64,000 bases of DNA from Thamnaconus septentrionalis. Lineage: Eukaryota > Chordata > Actinopteri > Tetraodontiformes > Monacanthidae. Below, one piece after another: positions 41,225 to 52,176 of the stretch; positions within the stretch are counted from its first letter, which is position 1, and each line of letters opens with the position of its first letter. The notes below the pieces were generated by a model. The model made no database searches, was not told the DNA's origin, and saw only the letters and a list, made by a program, of their open reading frames with translations. Location: NCBI GenBank assembly GCA_009823395.1, contig CM020513.1:19346501-19410500 (forward strand). Reading direction: 5' to 3'. The position numbers were made by a program, and so were the translations under genes.

Positions 41225-41670
41225 AAGAGCCATGCCTATTGGCTCACCAGGATGTGTGTTGCACCCAACCCCACTATGCTTGCCATTTGACACTTCCCCA
41301 CCTAATCTGCAAGAGGTCATCAAGAACGGCAAGGACGTCATCAGCTCCTGGGGCCAAACAACGAGCTGCACAAGCACTGTCGTCAGGATATGGAAGCTCA
41401 TAAGAACAGCACGGAAGAAGCAGCAAATTCCCTCAGAATGGCAGCAAGCCATCAGCATCTTCATCTTGAAGGAAATAATACGACCACCAGCCAGTTTAGA
41501 AGTAAGGCAAAGGCGTCCTTCTCCCTTCTGGCAAGGAGAATGTCACATTTCGTCATTGCAAACAAACACATTGAGGCGAGCTGCCAGAAAGGCAGGACCC
41601 AGGCTTTTCCGGATGCACTGAGCGCTCCTTGGTCATTCGGGAGCAGATCCAGTATGCAAAGAGACAGAAC
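41225..41670 (+). mobile_element. Degenerate LINE reverse-transcriptase fragment
   Basis: Frames on the plus strand show WKLIRTARKKQQIPSEWQQA, then (shifted) TTSQFRSK and KASFSLLARRMSHFVIANKH, then QKGRTQAFPDALSAPWSF. This order matches the fingers/palm start of non-LTR reverse transcriptases (W...P..W..., QFRPISLLN, ..LARR...FL). It has frameshifts and cannot be functional. Confidence 0.65.
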
Positions 41671-41689
41671 ACTGATTTGTACACAGTGC

Positions 41690-42860
41690 ATGTGCATGTA
41701 CATGCATGTACATGCACATTCAAATGTTGGGATAGAGAGAGAGACAATTCTAAGTTGATTTTACAGTAATATATCAAAGTGCACTGTAGAACCCAACTGC
41801 CTTCAAATTCTGCAAATAAACTATGCTTATGCTTTACTCCTGCTTTCATTGTTTGTTTGTTTTTAAAGGGGTACATAGACATCGTTGTGGCTTTTCCTGC
41901 AATGTAGATGAGCTGACTTGACCACATACTTTCTATTCAGGGGCTCCGCTTTGCTTGGATGCATTGCAAGGTGCATGCACGGGTGATAAAACGTGTTGCG
42001 CTGAAAACCCATCCATCAGAGAGCTTTCAGCTGCAGCCTGCACGAGATCGGATGAGATTGGAAGACACCCTGACTCCTTTTCTATTGTTTCCACGGCCGA
42101 AACGTGTCCATCCTGAGGAAACAGCAACAGAGTGACACAAGACAAGCACGCTGTAAGCCTGAACGCTTTGTAAATATACAGATCAAACACACGTGCTAAC
42201 AAGGGCACACATGGTGACAAATGCCTTTGCACTTGAGCCACAGCAACAAGTAGAGACATCACATTTTATAGGAGGTTAAGGCCAGTGTTTCTAAAAAGGT
42301 GTCCCCCTTTTCAAAAGTCAACTTTTACGTCCCTGCTGCTTCTGTACTAAAATCTGATACGTAAAAATTTTTTTTTAAAAAACTACAGGAGAAATATTGG
42401 GTCAAAAGTCTCACAAAACATACATAAATGTAAGTGATGGTGGGTTGTGTATTGGTAGGCTGTAAGTAGTTGGTATTCGCACAAACATTCATTTGGATTG
42501 ACAAAGCGTCACTTTTACGATGGTTTACCTTGCTTGCAATCAGCTTCACCTCAGAAAAAGAAGTTGTTGTTTTTTCAATATCCAGAATATAGATCAGAAA
42601 TGACTAGTTTTTTCCATTGACGCCATTATAAAACATTTGAAAATACACTTGCATTGTTTTGTAACTCATCAAATAAACTGCAAGTGCTCCTAAAGGTATA
42701 AGGCATCACTATCTCTATCTGGCGTGGGTTTCTTTTGAGCTGACTACAGTATATTGTCACACACATGCTGTTGGCTGAAGATGGGCTGGATTGATATCCT
42801 GTGACAAAGACAGCAAACCTCTCTCGACTTGCATAGCGTCCTGGGTGGGTGTCGTGAGAA
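41690..42860. other. Spacer before copy D
   Basis: No gene recognised. Begins with a GCATGTACATGCATGTACAT palindromic simple repeat (about 41690-41720). A short hAT-like CCAGTGTTTCT word is seen near 42283. Confidence 0.5.
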
Positions 42861-42864
42861 GAAT

Positions 42865-42957
42865 ATTCCTCCACTGTTTGAAGGGACGACTCACTAATGA
42901 ATTACACCGATGAATGCTGAATACATCTTTCTCTGCTTTGGATGGTAAAGCGGCAAC
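42865..42957 (+). promoter_or_regulatory. Duplicated 5' flank of copy D
   Basis: Shares ordered blocks with the flank of copy B (ATTCCTCCACTGTTTGAAGG, GACGACTCACT, GATGAATGCTGAAT). Conservation extends to the CAACATG start context. Confidence 0.5.
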
Positions 42958-43918
42958 ATGCCATTCAGCAGCTACTTTTATATTTATGGATACCTTCCTA
43001 GTACGGAGCATCTCACGCAACGCATCAGCCGTCAGATTATTCTTATTCTGGTGCTTCTGTGTTACCACCTTTGGTTTCAGATTGACTTTGTGTGTCCGTG
43101 CTCCAAGGAACGGAATCTAATTCACTGTTACAGCTACATGGTGCTTCCTTGCGTCATCCTAACCAGCATCATCTTGTGGAACGATGCGAGGATCGGACGA
43201 ATATTCAGATACGGCTGCTACCACTCGTCCAACAAGAAGAGACAATGCAGAGGAACGTTTTGCTTTGAGTTTATGGCGTACGTCCTTCAGGCCGCAACGT
43301 CTGGATTTCTCTGGTGTGGCTCAGTTCTCGTTGATGGAGACTGGTACGTCTGCTGTGGGAGTGAAGATGCAGGTGAAATCAGGCTCCTGTCGTGTATGAC
43401 CGACGGTGAGATGAGACTGGCAGAGATGAACAGGAAAATTGCCCTGAAGAATCGCTCCATGGTGAGTCAAAACTCTCTAAATCGTCAACTCTTTTTAAAT
43501 GAAACATTTCTTTAATTGACTGTTTCTTTGGCAGATTATCGGCCTGATCTGCATCATGCTGACGGCCGCCTGCTCACTGGTTCTGATGCTGCCGTGGGGC
43601 AAATGGTTCATGAAGAGGAATTACCTTCGCGCAATGTTTGAGGACGCCATTCTGGAGCAGACGGAGAACATTTTGTTGACTGAGATGGGAAAAGCCGCTG
43701 CAGACGCTGTTAAAAAATCACTGCTGTCGCTGTCCTCTGCTTCAAACACGACAGCACCTTCTGACATTAAACAGAGTCCTGGAAAAGAAGAAAAAACACA
43801 GGAAAATGAAGAGATACTTTTAAATATAAATGTGGACTGGGATCAAGTTGCCTCTCTTGCTAACGACCTTATTGTAAGTATTCCATCTGGATTAAACAAT
43901 CAAAACAACACAGTGTGA
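42958..43918 (+). CDS. CALHM-like channel protein, copy D
   Basis: Exons 42958-43461 and 43535-43918, phase 0 junction, 295 aa, with an open C-terminus. CALHM features: TM1 IILILVLLCYHLWFQIDF followed by VCPCSKERN, TM2 YMVLPCVILTSIILW, TM3 with SGFLWCGSVLVDGDWYVCC, TM4 IIGLICIMLTAACSLVLMLP, tail helix AMFEDAILEQTENILL. The C-terminal ILLNINVDWDQVASLANDLI corresponds to the shared tail of copies A and C. About 323 bp (43118-43440) is identical to copy B (36192-36514), while the first 57 codons and the start of exon 2 differ at many positions, a mosaic pattern that suggests gene conversion. It is the intact member of the B/D type. Confidence 0.84.
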
Positions 43919-45320
43919 TTTATGTTGTCAATATTTATAAAGACAGACAGCAAAAAATTCCACATCTTGGCATCTCCCTCATATTATAATCTGTTGCCAA
44001 ACAGCATGTTGACAAGTGAATGTAGCGCCTTCATTCAGTCTCCCTTAAACCATTGCTTTTTCGTATACATACGTAACAAGCTGTAAACTTGATTTCTGGT
44101 GGGTGTTCTATTTTGACAGTCCTTGTGGAGACAAACGTCTGTTCTTGGTGGCTTACGTCAGGATTGTCCAAAATCACTCAGTGTGTCCCATATTTATATG
44201 AAGCAATCCCTTCATTTTGGATAATTCTCCCTAGACATTTGAAATGACTGAACTGGCAGCTCTACACGTGCTCAGTGTGCTGCTTCTTGACTATCACATT
44301 TAGGAAAAAGCTCCAACTCAACAGGAAACTTTCATTCTTTTGCTGGTGTAATGTGTTTGAAGACAAAGGTCTCTCTCGGCCACAGATGACCTGGCGGAGA
44401 TTAAGCGAGTCAAGATAACTCTCCACTCTCCTTTCAGTTTGGTTCATTGTCGTTCCACTTTGTAAACTCAGTTCAGAATCCTTCATGTGTGCTTTGGACC
44501 GCATTTGTGACTTTGAAAAGTATACCTATGTTGGTCAAGTTTGTCAGGTCCTCTATCAATAGTTTATGTTTCTGTTAGTAAATAATAACGAAAGCAGAGT
44601 GTTGGTTTTTGTTTTGTTTTTCATATATTAGCCAAATCTGCTTTATCTTCTCCCCATTCATTAATTTTCTGTAAAAATCAATGATAATGATAATGATAAT
44701 GAAAACTTTCCACCAGCTTCATTCTATAGCAATGTCCTGCAAGGACGAGAACAAGACGATCTCAATCATCAAAGAAGCGAGCTGAGGGTGGTGTGATAAG
44801 ACCTGTGTGTTTGCTACATGTGTCTGGTTTCACAGTCACATGTGAATGTCAGTTGTGCAGTTATCTGAGAAGATCGCCCCCTGAAAAGCTAGAGTTTGTC
44901 TGCTTGTCAACGTCTGATTTTCACCCTTGTGTTTTTTTCCGGATAACCTTGTCATCGATCTTGTGCGTTTTTGTTTTGTCGTTGTTGTTGTTGCTTTTAG
45001 AGCCTTGTTGAAGAGGCTTACAGTGGTGTACTCTGTGTAATAAAAATGAGAGAGATATGAAAACAACTGTGAGTAAGGCTGCTCGCCATTAAGAAGAGCT
45101 TTGATGGATTTTGGTGGCTGAGTATTAACAATGTTTAATATTCCAATTAATCTTTAAACTGATATATAAAAAATATTTTACACTTTCACTTATAACTGCA
45201 CTTAAAATGCAGGTCATTCATGCTATTCAAAAACAATAATTTTGTGACCACTTTCATACAGCTCATAAAGTTCATTTTAAAATCTACACTTTAAATTCTC
45301 TACATGTTTATTTCATGGTT
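43919..45320. other. Spacer after the CALHM-like array
   Basis: No gene recognised; includes a short (TAATGA)n-like run near 44680-44700. Confidence 0.5.
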
Positions 45321-45329
45321 AGACAAGTT

Positions 45330-45520
45330 GGTTTGGACACGTACAAAAGAGGGTTAGAGAATATATCAGTGACAGGAGGACTAGAGGAAGACCAAAGAGA
45401 AGATTCATGGACGTGGTAAAAGAGGACACTAGCTTAGTGTTGGTGAGAGAAGACGAGGAAGCAGAGGGCTTCGATGGGGGCAAACGATTAGCCGTGGCCG
45501 CCACTGATCACCGAATCAGA
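45330..45520 (+). mobile_element. LINE C-terminal fragment
   Basis: One frame reads RTRGRPKRRFMDVVKEDTSL, the typical end of fish non-LTR reverse-transcriptase ORFs (GRPKRRW.D.VKEDM). No other part of the element remains. Confidence 0.65.
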
Positions 45521-45799
45521 CAGTAAACACAAATAGTTATGAGCAAATGGTTTTGAGTTTTATTTCTCTTCAGACGAAAGCAGTGCGCAGCTCAGTCACA
45601 GCCTATGGTCACATTGCGCTTACTTCTTTTAGCAGGCTAACTCAACAGTTAGCAATCCTAAGATCAGTGCACCATCTAGTGGGCCAGCGGTGTAATTAAA
45701 GCTAGTAGTGTAATATATGTTTTTCGTGGTTGAAAGATTGCGTCCAAACCTAAGTTTTGTTCCACTATGTTACTGATTCTAAGGGGATGACTTATGTAT

Positions 45800-46005
45800 A
45801 AGGGTGACTGCAGCTCAGGAGCTAGGGTGGGTTGTCCAGTAACCGAAAGCTCGGCGGTTCAAATCCCGCTCCATGCCAGGGCAGCTGTGGCTACACATGT
45901 AGCATACCACCTCCAGAGTGAATGTGGTGTGAATCAATAATGGGTTCAATGTAAAGCACTTTGAGTGCAATGAAAAACACTGTATAAAAATCTAAAACAT
46001 TGTTA
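45800..46005 (+). repeat. tRNA-derived SINE, second family
   Basis: Head GACTGCAGCTCAGGAGCTAG (A-box region) and B-box GCGGTTCAAATCCCGC, then CTGTGGCTACACATGTAGCA, GAATGTGGTGTGAATCAATA and tail AAAGCACTTTGAGTGCAATG. It is distinct from the family at 2157. Confidence 0.75.
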
Positions 46006-46059
46006 TTAAATAACAGACAAACTGAGGAACCTCAGCATCGTATTAAGGAAAATCCTATC

Positions 46060-46065
46060 TTTATT
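46060..46065 (-). terminator. Candidate cetp polyadenylation signal
   Basis: AATAAA on the minus strand, 465 bp beyond the cetp stop codon. Confidence 0.35.
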
Positions 46066-46529
46066 TTTAATCATACTAGGCCATGTAACATTTTCAGTTG
46101 TTTCCCCTTCAATTTGTACGCAAAAGTAAACAGAGCAAATCAAATTAGCAGACTATATTTAAACTATTTGCTCAGGGGTTTATGGGTTCACAGTGAATTA
46201 ATACGTCATCTAAAAAGAATGTGAGACCTAGAAGGACATTGCCCAGACAAATATTTAGACAGTGGCTTTTTTTTTTTTGTTCTGTTGTTTTGTTTTCTTT
46301 GAGGCAGAAGTTCCAAAACCTAAACCACATTGTACCTTATGAGTAGTTCCCATCTCCTCCACCTCCCACTCTGCACCCTTTACTAATCCTTCTCCAAGGT
46401 CTAAGGTCTATATTTAGCGTTCACACTGGGACCATTTTCAGAGGAATGGAGAAGCGAGCCCTTTCTTTCAGAAATGTTGCCTCCAATCAGTCTGAGTGTG
46501 AAAGAGCCCCAAGTGTAACCCAACATTTT

Positions 46530-49500
46530 TCAGGCGTTGACAGGTTCCTGTAGTGTCTTTCTGAGGAATTCAACCAGAAGGTGATGGGGGAAACCAAAAT
46601 CCATCTCAATCACCATGAAGCCCTGCAGGACGCAAAGAAAAAAAAGAAAAGAGAAGATGACCAAAACTTTTATTTGTCCCGGAGTCTGTGCAAGATTTTG
46701 TTTTAAAACTTCACAGTCTCAATACTCACATCTTGAGGAAGCACCTGAGGATCATAGATGTCAAACAGGTTGATTCCCTGTTTGTCCATCAACCTGGTGA
46801 GGGCAACCTCAAGAACTGGACAACACAGCAAAGGTACAGAAAATAAAGTTGTTGTTTCTTTCTCAACACAGCTCACAGGATAGTGTCGGCAAGTGTAAGG
46901 CTGATGTTCTGTGTGTTTATGAGTGCATTTTGTTTTTTTGTCTTACCAGACATAACCTTTGGAATGCCAATCTTCCTCACAGCCTTTTTTAAGAACTGTA
47001 GTTGTGCCTCATCCTGCAGCTGTTAATCGACATTAAGACAACAACATCATTGTAACTTGCAACATAACCTGAATTAATTAATTAATGTTGGTTTCTTTTG
47101 GCTCATTCACGAAACACTAATTAGAAAAAAAATTGATGCTGTACAGACCAAGAAAAAATCTCAACGCAGGAAGTTTCAGGGAAGTGATCAACTTGCATAC
47201 ATTAAAATAATACAATGCAATTGTACAATTAAACTAAAATCAATCAATCAATAGGGCAAAATCTTCTCTGTATTTCAACTTTGACATGACATGACCTCAA
47301 GTGTTACCTGTTGATTTTGTAAGGGCAGCTCAGCATGCACCACAGCGATCCTAAAGAGGAACAAGAGCCAGAAATCAACCAATCAAGGCTAGGACGCAAA
47401 TAAATTAAAGTAACTGGAAGTAGGAATGTGGAACCTCACTTTACATTCAATTAAATGATGATATTCTTACATATGTTTTCATCAATTAGTTATGAATGGG
47501 TAATCTGAATGTCACTGACAAAGCAGAACAGATTTTTCTGGGTATTTCTTGTATCTCAGCCCCACAGGAAACCCCAGTGGCCCCGTTGAGATCAACTACG
47601 ACTAAAACATGAGATTGGGCTCAATACAGCTGAAGCTTTGCATGATGGATGAGCTGGAGTTTCCAGGCTTGAAAACACACAGATCCATCCGCAGGATAAA
47701 CTATAACAGTGGACAGCAAAAGTCAACATGACTTCCTACTCTGCTGGTTTTGCGTGCAGGGAGAGTCTCTTGTCACCATAGGAGGCGGTGACGACCACAG
47801 CCAGAGCCTGATCAGTGAGAAAACAGAAAACTTACTCAGCACAGTCACATTGCTAAAGTCGACAGGGTCAGTGTTGTCGGAGATTGAGGAAGCGCATTGC
47901 TGCCACACTAGGGAAAAAAACAGGGCTCAGTATCAGATTCTAACGTAAAACTATCGCGATAATTTCACGTGATTACGTGAAAATTATCACGAAAATTATC
48001 ACGTGAAATTACCACTAGGTAACATGAAAATGATCACGTAAAAACGTGATAGTTTCACGTAATAACATAATGCTGAGCCCTTTTTTTCTAGGATGGCAGC
48101 AATGCGCTTCCGTTGAAGATATCCCTTTAAAAAAACAACAACAACAACCACAACAAAAGATAGCAGTTTATATTTTGAGCTTAAGAATAATGACAACGTG
48201 AAGCCATGTTTTCGCCCTTCAAATCTACTATGTTTAAAAAGTGATTCCCCAAAACATCATGTAGTCTACCATGTCAAAGTTGAGTGTTGGTGTGACTGTG
48301 TTCCCGCAGTACAGCGACCCAGATGCCTGCGCCCTGACGGTCGTGCCCGACGTAGAGGTCTTCAGTTGTGGGACCGAGGAACTCCACACCCGGAGCTCTG
48401 GAGTCGATCCTTCCAGGCACTGAGTTTACAAAAATTAAGACGAAATCAAGATTCAATACCTGGAAAACAGAAAATGCTGGTATTCTGGAAGATGCGTGGA
48501 TGTATTTGGCGGTTACCGATTTGATATAATCTGGTGTGGGAGTGCGGAGATTTACCCTGAAAAGTTCCTGAAAGAAATCAACCAATAAAAGTTGAGTCTA
48601 ATGTAGCATTCCACACAAAGAGCATTACAATATTTTAGTCCAGGGGAGAAATACATGCAAAAAGTGTGTTTTATATCTATTTTTCTATCTTCTTTAACTA
48701 CGACTGTGGACAGTAATGATTTTTGTCATCAGAATCATACGACTGCAAACAAGCTCTCTGCACCAATAGGATTCAGTGTTGGTGGTTTACATATATGCAT
48801 TGTTTTGTTTCTCGAATTCAACAATCGTCAATGGAATTTAATCTGCAGGGTGATTACAGAGTGGCTGTTGTACCAACCGTGGATAAGACCACAAACCTGC
48901 TGCACCATCAACAATCCAAAGCGACGTGCCAAAATCTTTGCTGCTGGTAAACAAACAGACGGCAACCAGAGTGAAACAGATCTATAAATAAATTAAAGGA
49001 GCTTCGGAATGTGGCTCATGTTCTACCCGGACAGATTATCTAGTGATGTTTAGGCTTTGTGGGCTACTTGTCCAAATAACAGAGGTTTGAGTTGGGGAAG
49101 TTTCATGAAATACCAAGCACATGTTTGATATCCACTGTTTTGGAGGTCATACATCCTGTTGATGTACTCACGGTGAGCTCTGATCCAGAGATGTTTAGTT
49201 GGGAACGACCATCTTGGTGGGCAGCAACAAGCAGCGGGTTTAAAACCTGGTCTGAAGGTGAAAGACAGAAAGCATTAATATTAAGTGTAATAGCAAAAGC
49301 CTCTGCTCCTCTGTATCAAGCATCACCGGTGTCTACCATGTTATTGCAGACTGGGCACACTGGCTTGCAGTAAAGCTGTAGCTTTGACATTTCAAACTGC
49401 AAAGTAAATATAAAATGTATAAAACAGATTTAACATTTTCCAGGTGCAAACTCAAATACTTGAGGCTCATGAGAAGCATGTGATCTTCCTGTGGGCTTCA

Positions 49501-52176
49501 ACAAAGCTTTTCAAAAGCAAGCAGGGAGTAAAGCTTTGGCTTTTTTTTGCCGTGAGCACTGCGACCTTCTACAGTATGTTCACAAGACTGCAGGGATGTC
49601 CTGTTTAATTTCCCATAACAAGAAAACAAGAAAACCAACAACAAGAAAACCCTTTTGAATGCTTGACGAGGAACGATGGAAATTACAAAATCATCAACCG
49701 CTGACCTGACAGCCAGAAGTAGAGCATCTTGTTTTCTGTCAGCTGACTGGGGTCGAACACAGAGTCATTGATGACAGCTGTAAGGTTGTTATATTTGATC
49801 AGGCCCTGGTGGGTTTAAAAAGTAGAAAAGTTAAGGCAGCAGGAGGCGGTAAAAAGTGCCAATTGGCACCTGATGAATGTGGCACAGTGGGGACTTTGTG
49901 TTGATACTGCTGAGGTCAGGAGCCTTGAGCTGCATCCTCACCTTGTGGTACGACTCTATATAGTTAGCAGTGATAACAGGGGGGGCAGTCACGCCGATAT
50001 CCACACTGATGTCCCCATCGGAGAGGAAACGCTCTGTAAAAACACACACACACACACTTTTTTTTTTTAAATACATAGTCCATATGTGTTGCCTTGAGTG
50101 ACAATCTACAATGTAAGTAGTAACGAAAATGAAAGAAAAACCATGAAATCAGGAGTATGTGTCCAAACTTTTGACTGTATGAACACACCTGCTGTGTCTT
50201 GAATGAAATCAGCCAGTATGTTTGATGCCTTGTTGATCTCCTTACAAATCTGCATGGCGGGAGTCAGAGCACATCATGGTGTCACGACGGTAGCGGACAT
50301 CCAGCGCCACTAGGTAGCGCCACTAGGTAGCGCCACTCGGCCCTACTTGACTCACCTGACCCTTGATGGCCATTTTGACGGTGAAGGTGATGAAGTCAGT
50401 GAAGAGCCTTTTCAGGAAGTTTGGTCTGGTCAACAACAGAAAAACACTGACGTCCTGCACTTCTGTCAGATAGCAATACATAGTGACCGTTCCAAGGAGC
50501 AACCCTGCTCTGCTGGCTGCTGGACTCAGCATTGTCACTCACTCCTTATCTCCCTGCAGATGAAGGGTGAGCTTGTGGAAATCCAGATAGCAGTCGGAGG
50601 TGTCAGCTGCAACCTTTCCTTGTCCGCAGTCTAACAGGAGACGTAGACACACAGTGAACAAACAGGAAAATAAACGGAAATGAAAATGTGGTCTTAAAAC
50701 CTTTGATTTGTTCATATTAATGCCACTATTTTATTATTATTCTTGTTGGTGTTGTTGTTGTCTTCATTGCTATTGGTAGTAGCAGTAGTAGTGCCTTAGT
50801 ATCGTAGTATCAGTGATATTAGTAATACTTTCTGTGTATTCACACACTGTAATAATTACTTACAAAGTTTGGGGTTGATTCCAAGATCAATCTGGGAAAC
50901 AATTTCAAAGTCAACCGAACTCCCAACTTCACCGCTGGAGACAAAAAAGACAAACAGTTTAATATGTAAGGCTGAGCTTTGAAAGGTTGTTTGTCCTTCT
51001 GTCACTTGGGATCCAACTCTACAGGCAGTGAGACTGTTAGCTTCATTGAAAAACTGAATCTTCTTCATTTCTATTATTGCTATAACATATTGTGCTTTTG
51101 TGTCACACACTGTCCGACTCACAGCCAGCTGCCGTATCCATAGAGGATGGTCCCTCTGAAGACCGCCGACACGTTGCTGATGAGCAGACCGATTCCTACA
51201 CCTGGCCGGAGCTCAAATTCACTCTGACCTATTGACAGGTTGTGGATCTCCAAACTGTTGAATATCGAAAAAAAAACAAGGTCTCAGCGTCTCCTCTGTG
51301 TCTGTGCGTGTATGTGAATTTGTGTTTGTGTGCGTCCTCTTACTTATCGAGGCCATATTTGATTGTGCCGATAAAGGCCAGGGACTTCTCCCCTTTCATA
51401 CTCGGGTATCTGGCATGTTGAAATGCTGCCTCGATCACTTTTGTCGTTTTCTCGTTCACTGCCAGAGGAATGCAGAGACATCAGCACAAGGGAAAAGACG
51501 CTGTGCAGAGAATGCAAAGTGTGTCTGCACTGATGTGGCAAAGGCAAAGGGTTCGTGTTCACAGCAGTAGACGGATGAAAAGTGGCTGTCACAGAAAACG
51601 GTGGAAATGTCAAATTTCTCATATTACAAAATTGGAGGAAAATTGCATATAAAGCTAATGGCATTATGCAGCTTCACAAAAGGAACAGCTGTACAATGTA
51701 TATTTCTACGATATTCAGTTGCTGGCTACTTACCTATTGGTCTGTACCACCAACTTAAACAAATGAGTAAAATCTACAAACATCTCTCTCACTCCCTCTT
51801 TCTCTGTATCTCTCCATCTCCGATAAAGGTCTCTTGTAGTCCCCAATTTTAGATCTCCTCAACCAGCTCGAGGTGTTTTCACAAACCTGGCTGTGGTGTA
51901 TGAACGTCAGCACTGAGTGTTGCTAGTCAGTTCAGTTTGTTTTCACAGCACTTCCTATATTTAAAGTAATAGTAAAAAAATAATAATTGGAGGGAAAAAA
52001 AACAACCCTCTGAAATAGTTCCACTCACACACAACAGCTGCAGGGTAGGTGAGGCGACACACAGCTCCAGTGAATCTGTATGCAGAAGCAGGATCCTGCA
52101 GGCAGCCACTGGATGCTCCAATCACAGACAGGATCAGCAGGAGTGATCGCAGGTGAGGGGAAGCACCGCAGAGCAT
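46530..52176 (-). CDS. cetp: Cholesteryl ester transfer protein, complete
   Basis: Secreted plasma protein of the BPI/LBP/PLTP/CETP fold that exchanges cholesteryl esters and triglycerides between lipoproteins. Seventeen exons in phase: 52029-52176, 51344-51458, 51123-51254, 50864-50934, 50543-50630, 50356-50425, 50189-50249, 49942-50033, 49706-49805, 49172-49251, 48556-48597, 48270-48419, 47740-47807, 47308-47350, 46947-47019, 46730-46815, 46530-46622; 503 aa (human 493). Evidence along the protein: signal peptide LRSLLLILSVIGASSG, AVCRLTYPAAVVLNEKTTKV, SSVDFEIVSQIDLGINPKL, SDCYLDFHKLTLHLQGDKE, FLSDGDISVDIGVTAPPVIT. The two disulfide cysteines (SDC, ICKE) are kept. The C-terminal amphipathic helix is MDFGFPHHLLVEFLRKTL, as in human CETP. 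Exon 11 is only 14 codons with a weak polypyrimidine tract, and the exon 12 donor (GTAGAC) is poor; those two are the least certain. Confidence 0.92.
47888..48111. mobile_element. MITE in cetp intron 12
   Basis: Terminal inverted repeats GGAAGCGCATTGCTGCCA and TGGCAGCAATGCGCTTCC are exact. The similarity extends inward (CAGGGCTCAG against CTGAGCCC). The interior is built of TCACGTGA/ATTATCACG-like units containing repeated ACGTG words. No transposase. A TTGA flank on both sides may be the target duplication. Confidence 0.8.
48620..49171. other. cetp intron 10
   Basis: No coding sequence in phase with cetp. An open frame on the plus strand (48655-48987) has no family resemblance. Confidence 0.5.

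Noticed and set aside
33859..43918. CALHM-like copies as retrocopies
   Set aside because: All four keep the same intron before TM4, and B and D share 5' flanking DNA, so they arose by DNA duplication.
47833..47908. Possible extra cetp exon reading SDNTDPVDFSNVTVL with a good GTAAGT donor
   Set aside because: Its only open frame ends in phase 1 and cannot join the next exon (ALAVVVTASYG, phase 0), whereas exon 12 joins that exon directly in phase and by homology.
48472..48585. Longer cetp exon reading through to SSRIPAFSVFQ
   Set aside because: The donor after ELFR (GTAAAT) keeps phase and gives a better match to CETP; the read-through sequence has no counterpart in the family.
48655..48987. 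110-codon open frame on the plus strand in cetp intron 10
   Set aside because: No family resemblance, opposite strand to cetp, no sign of an exon.
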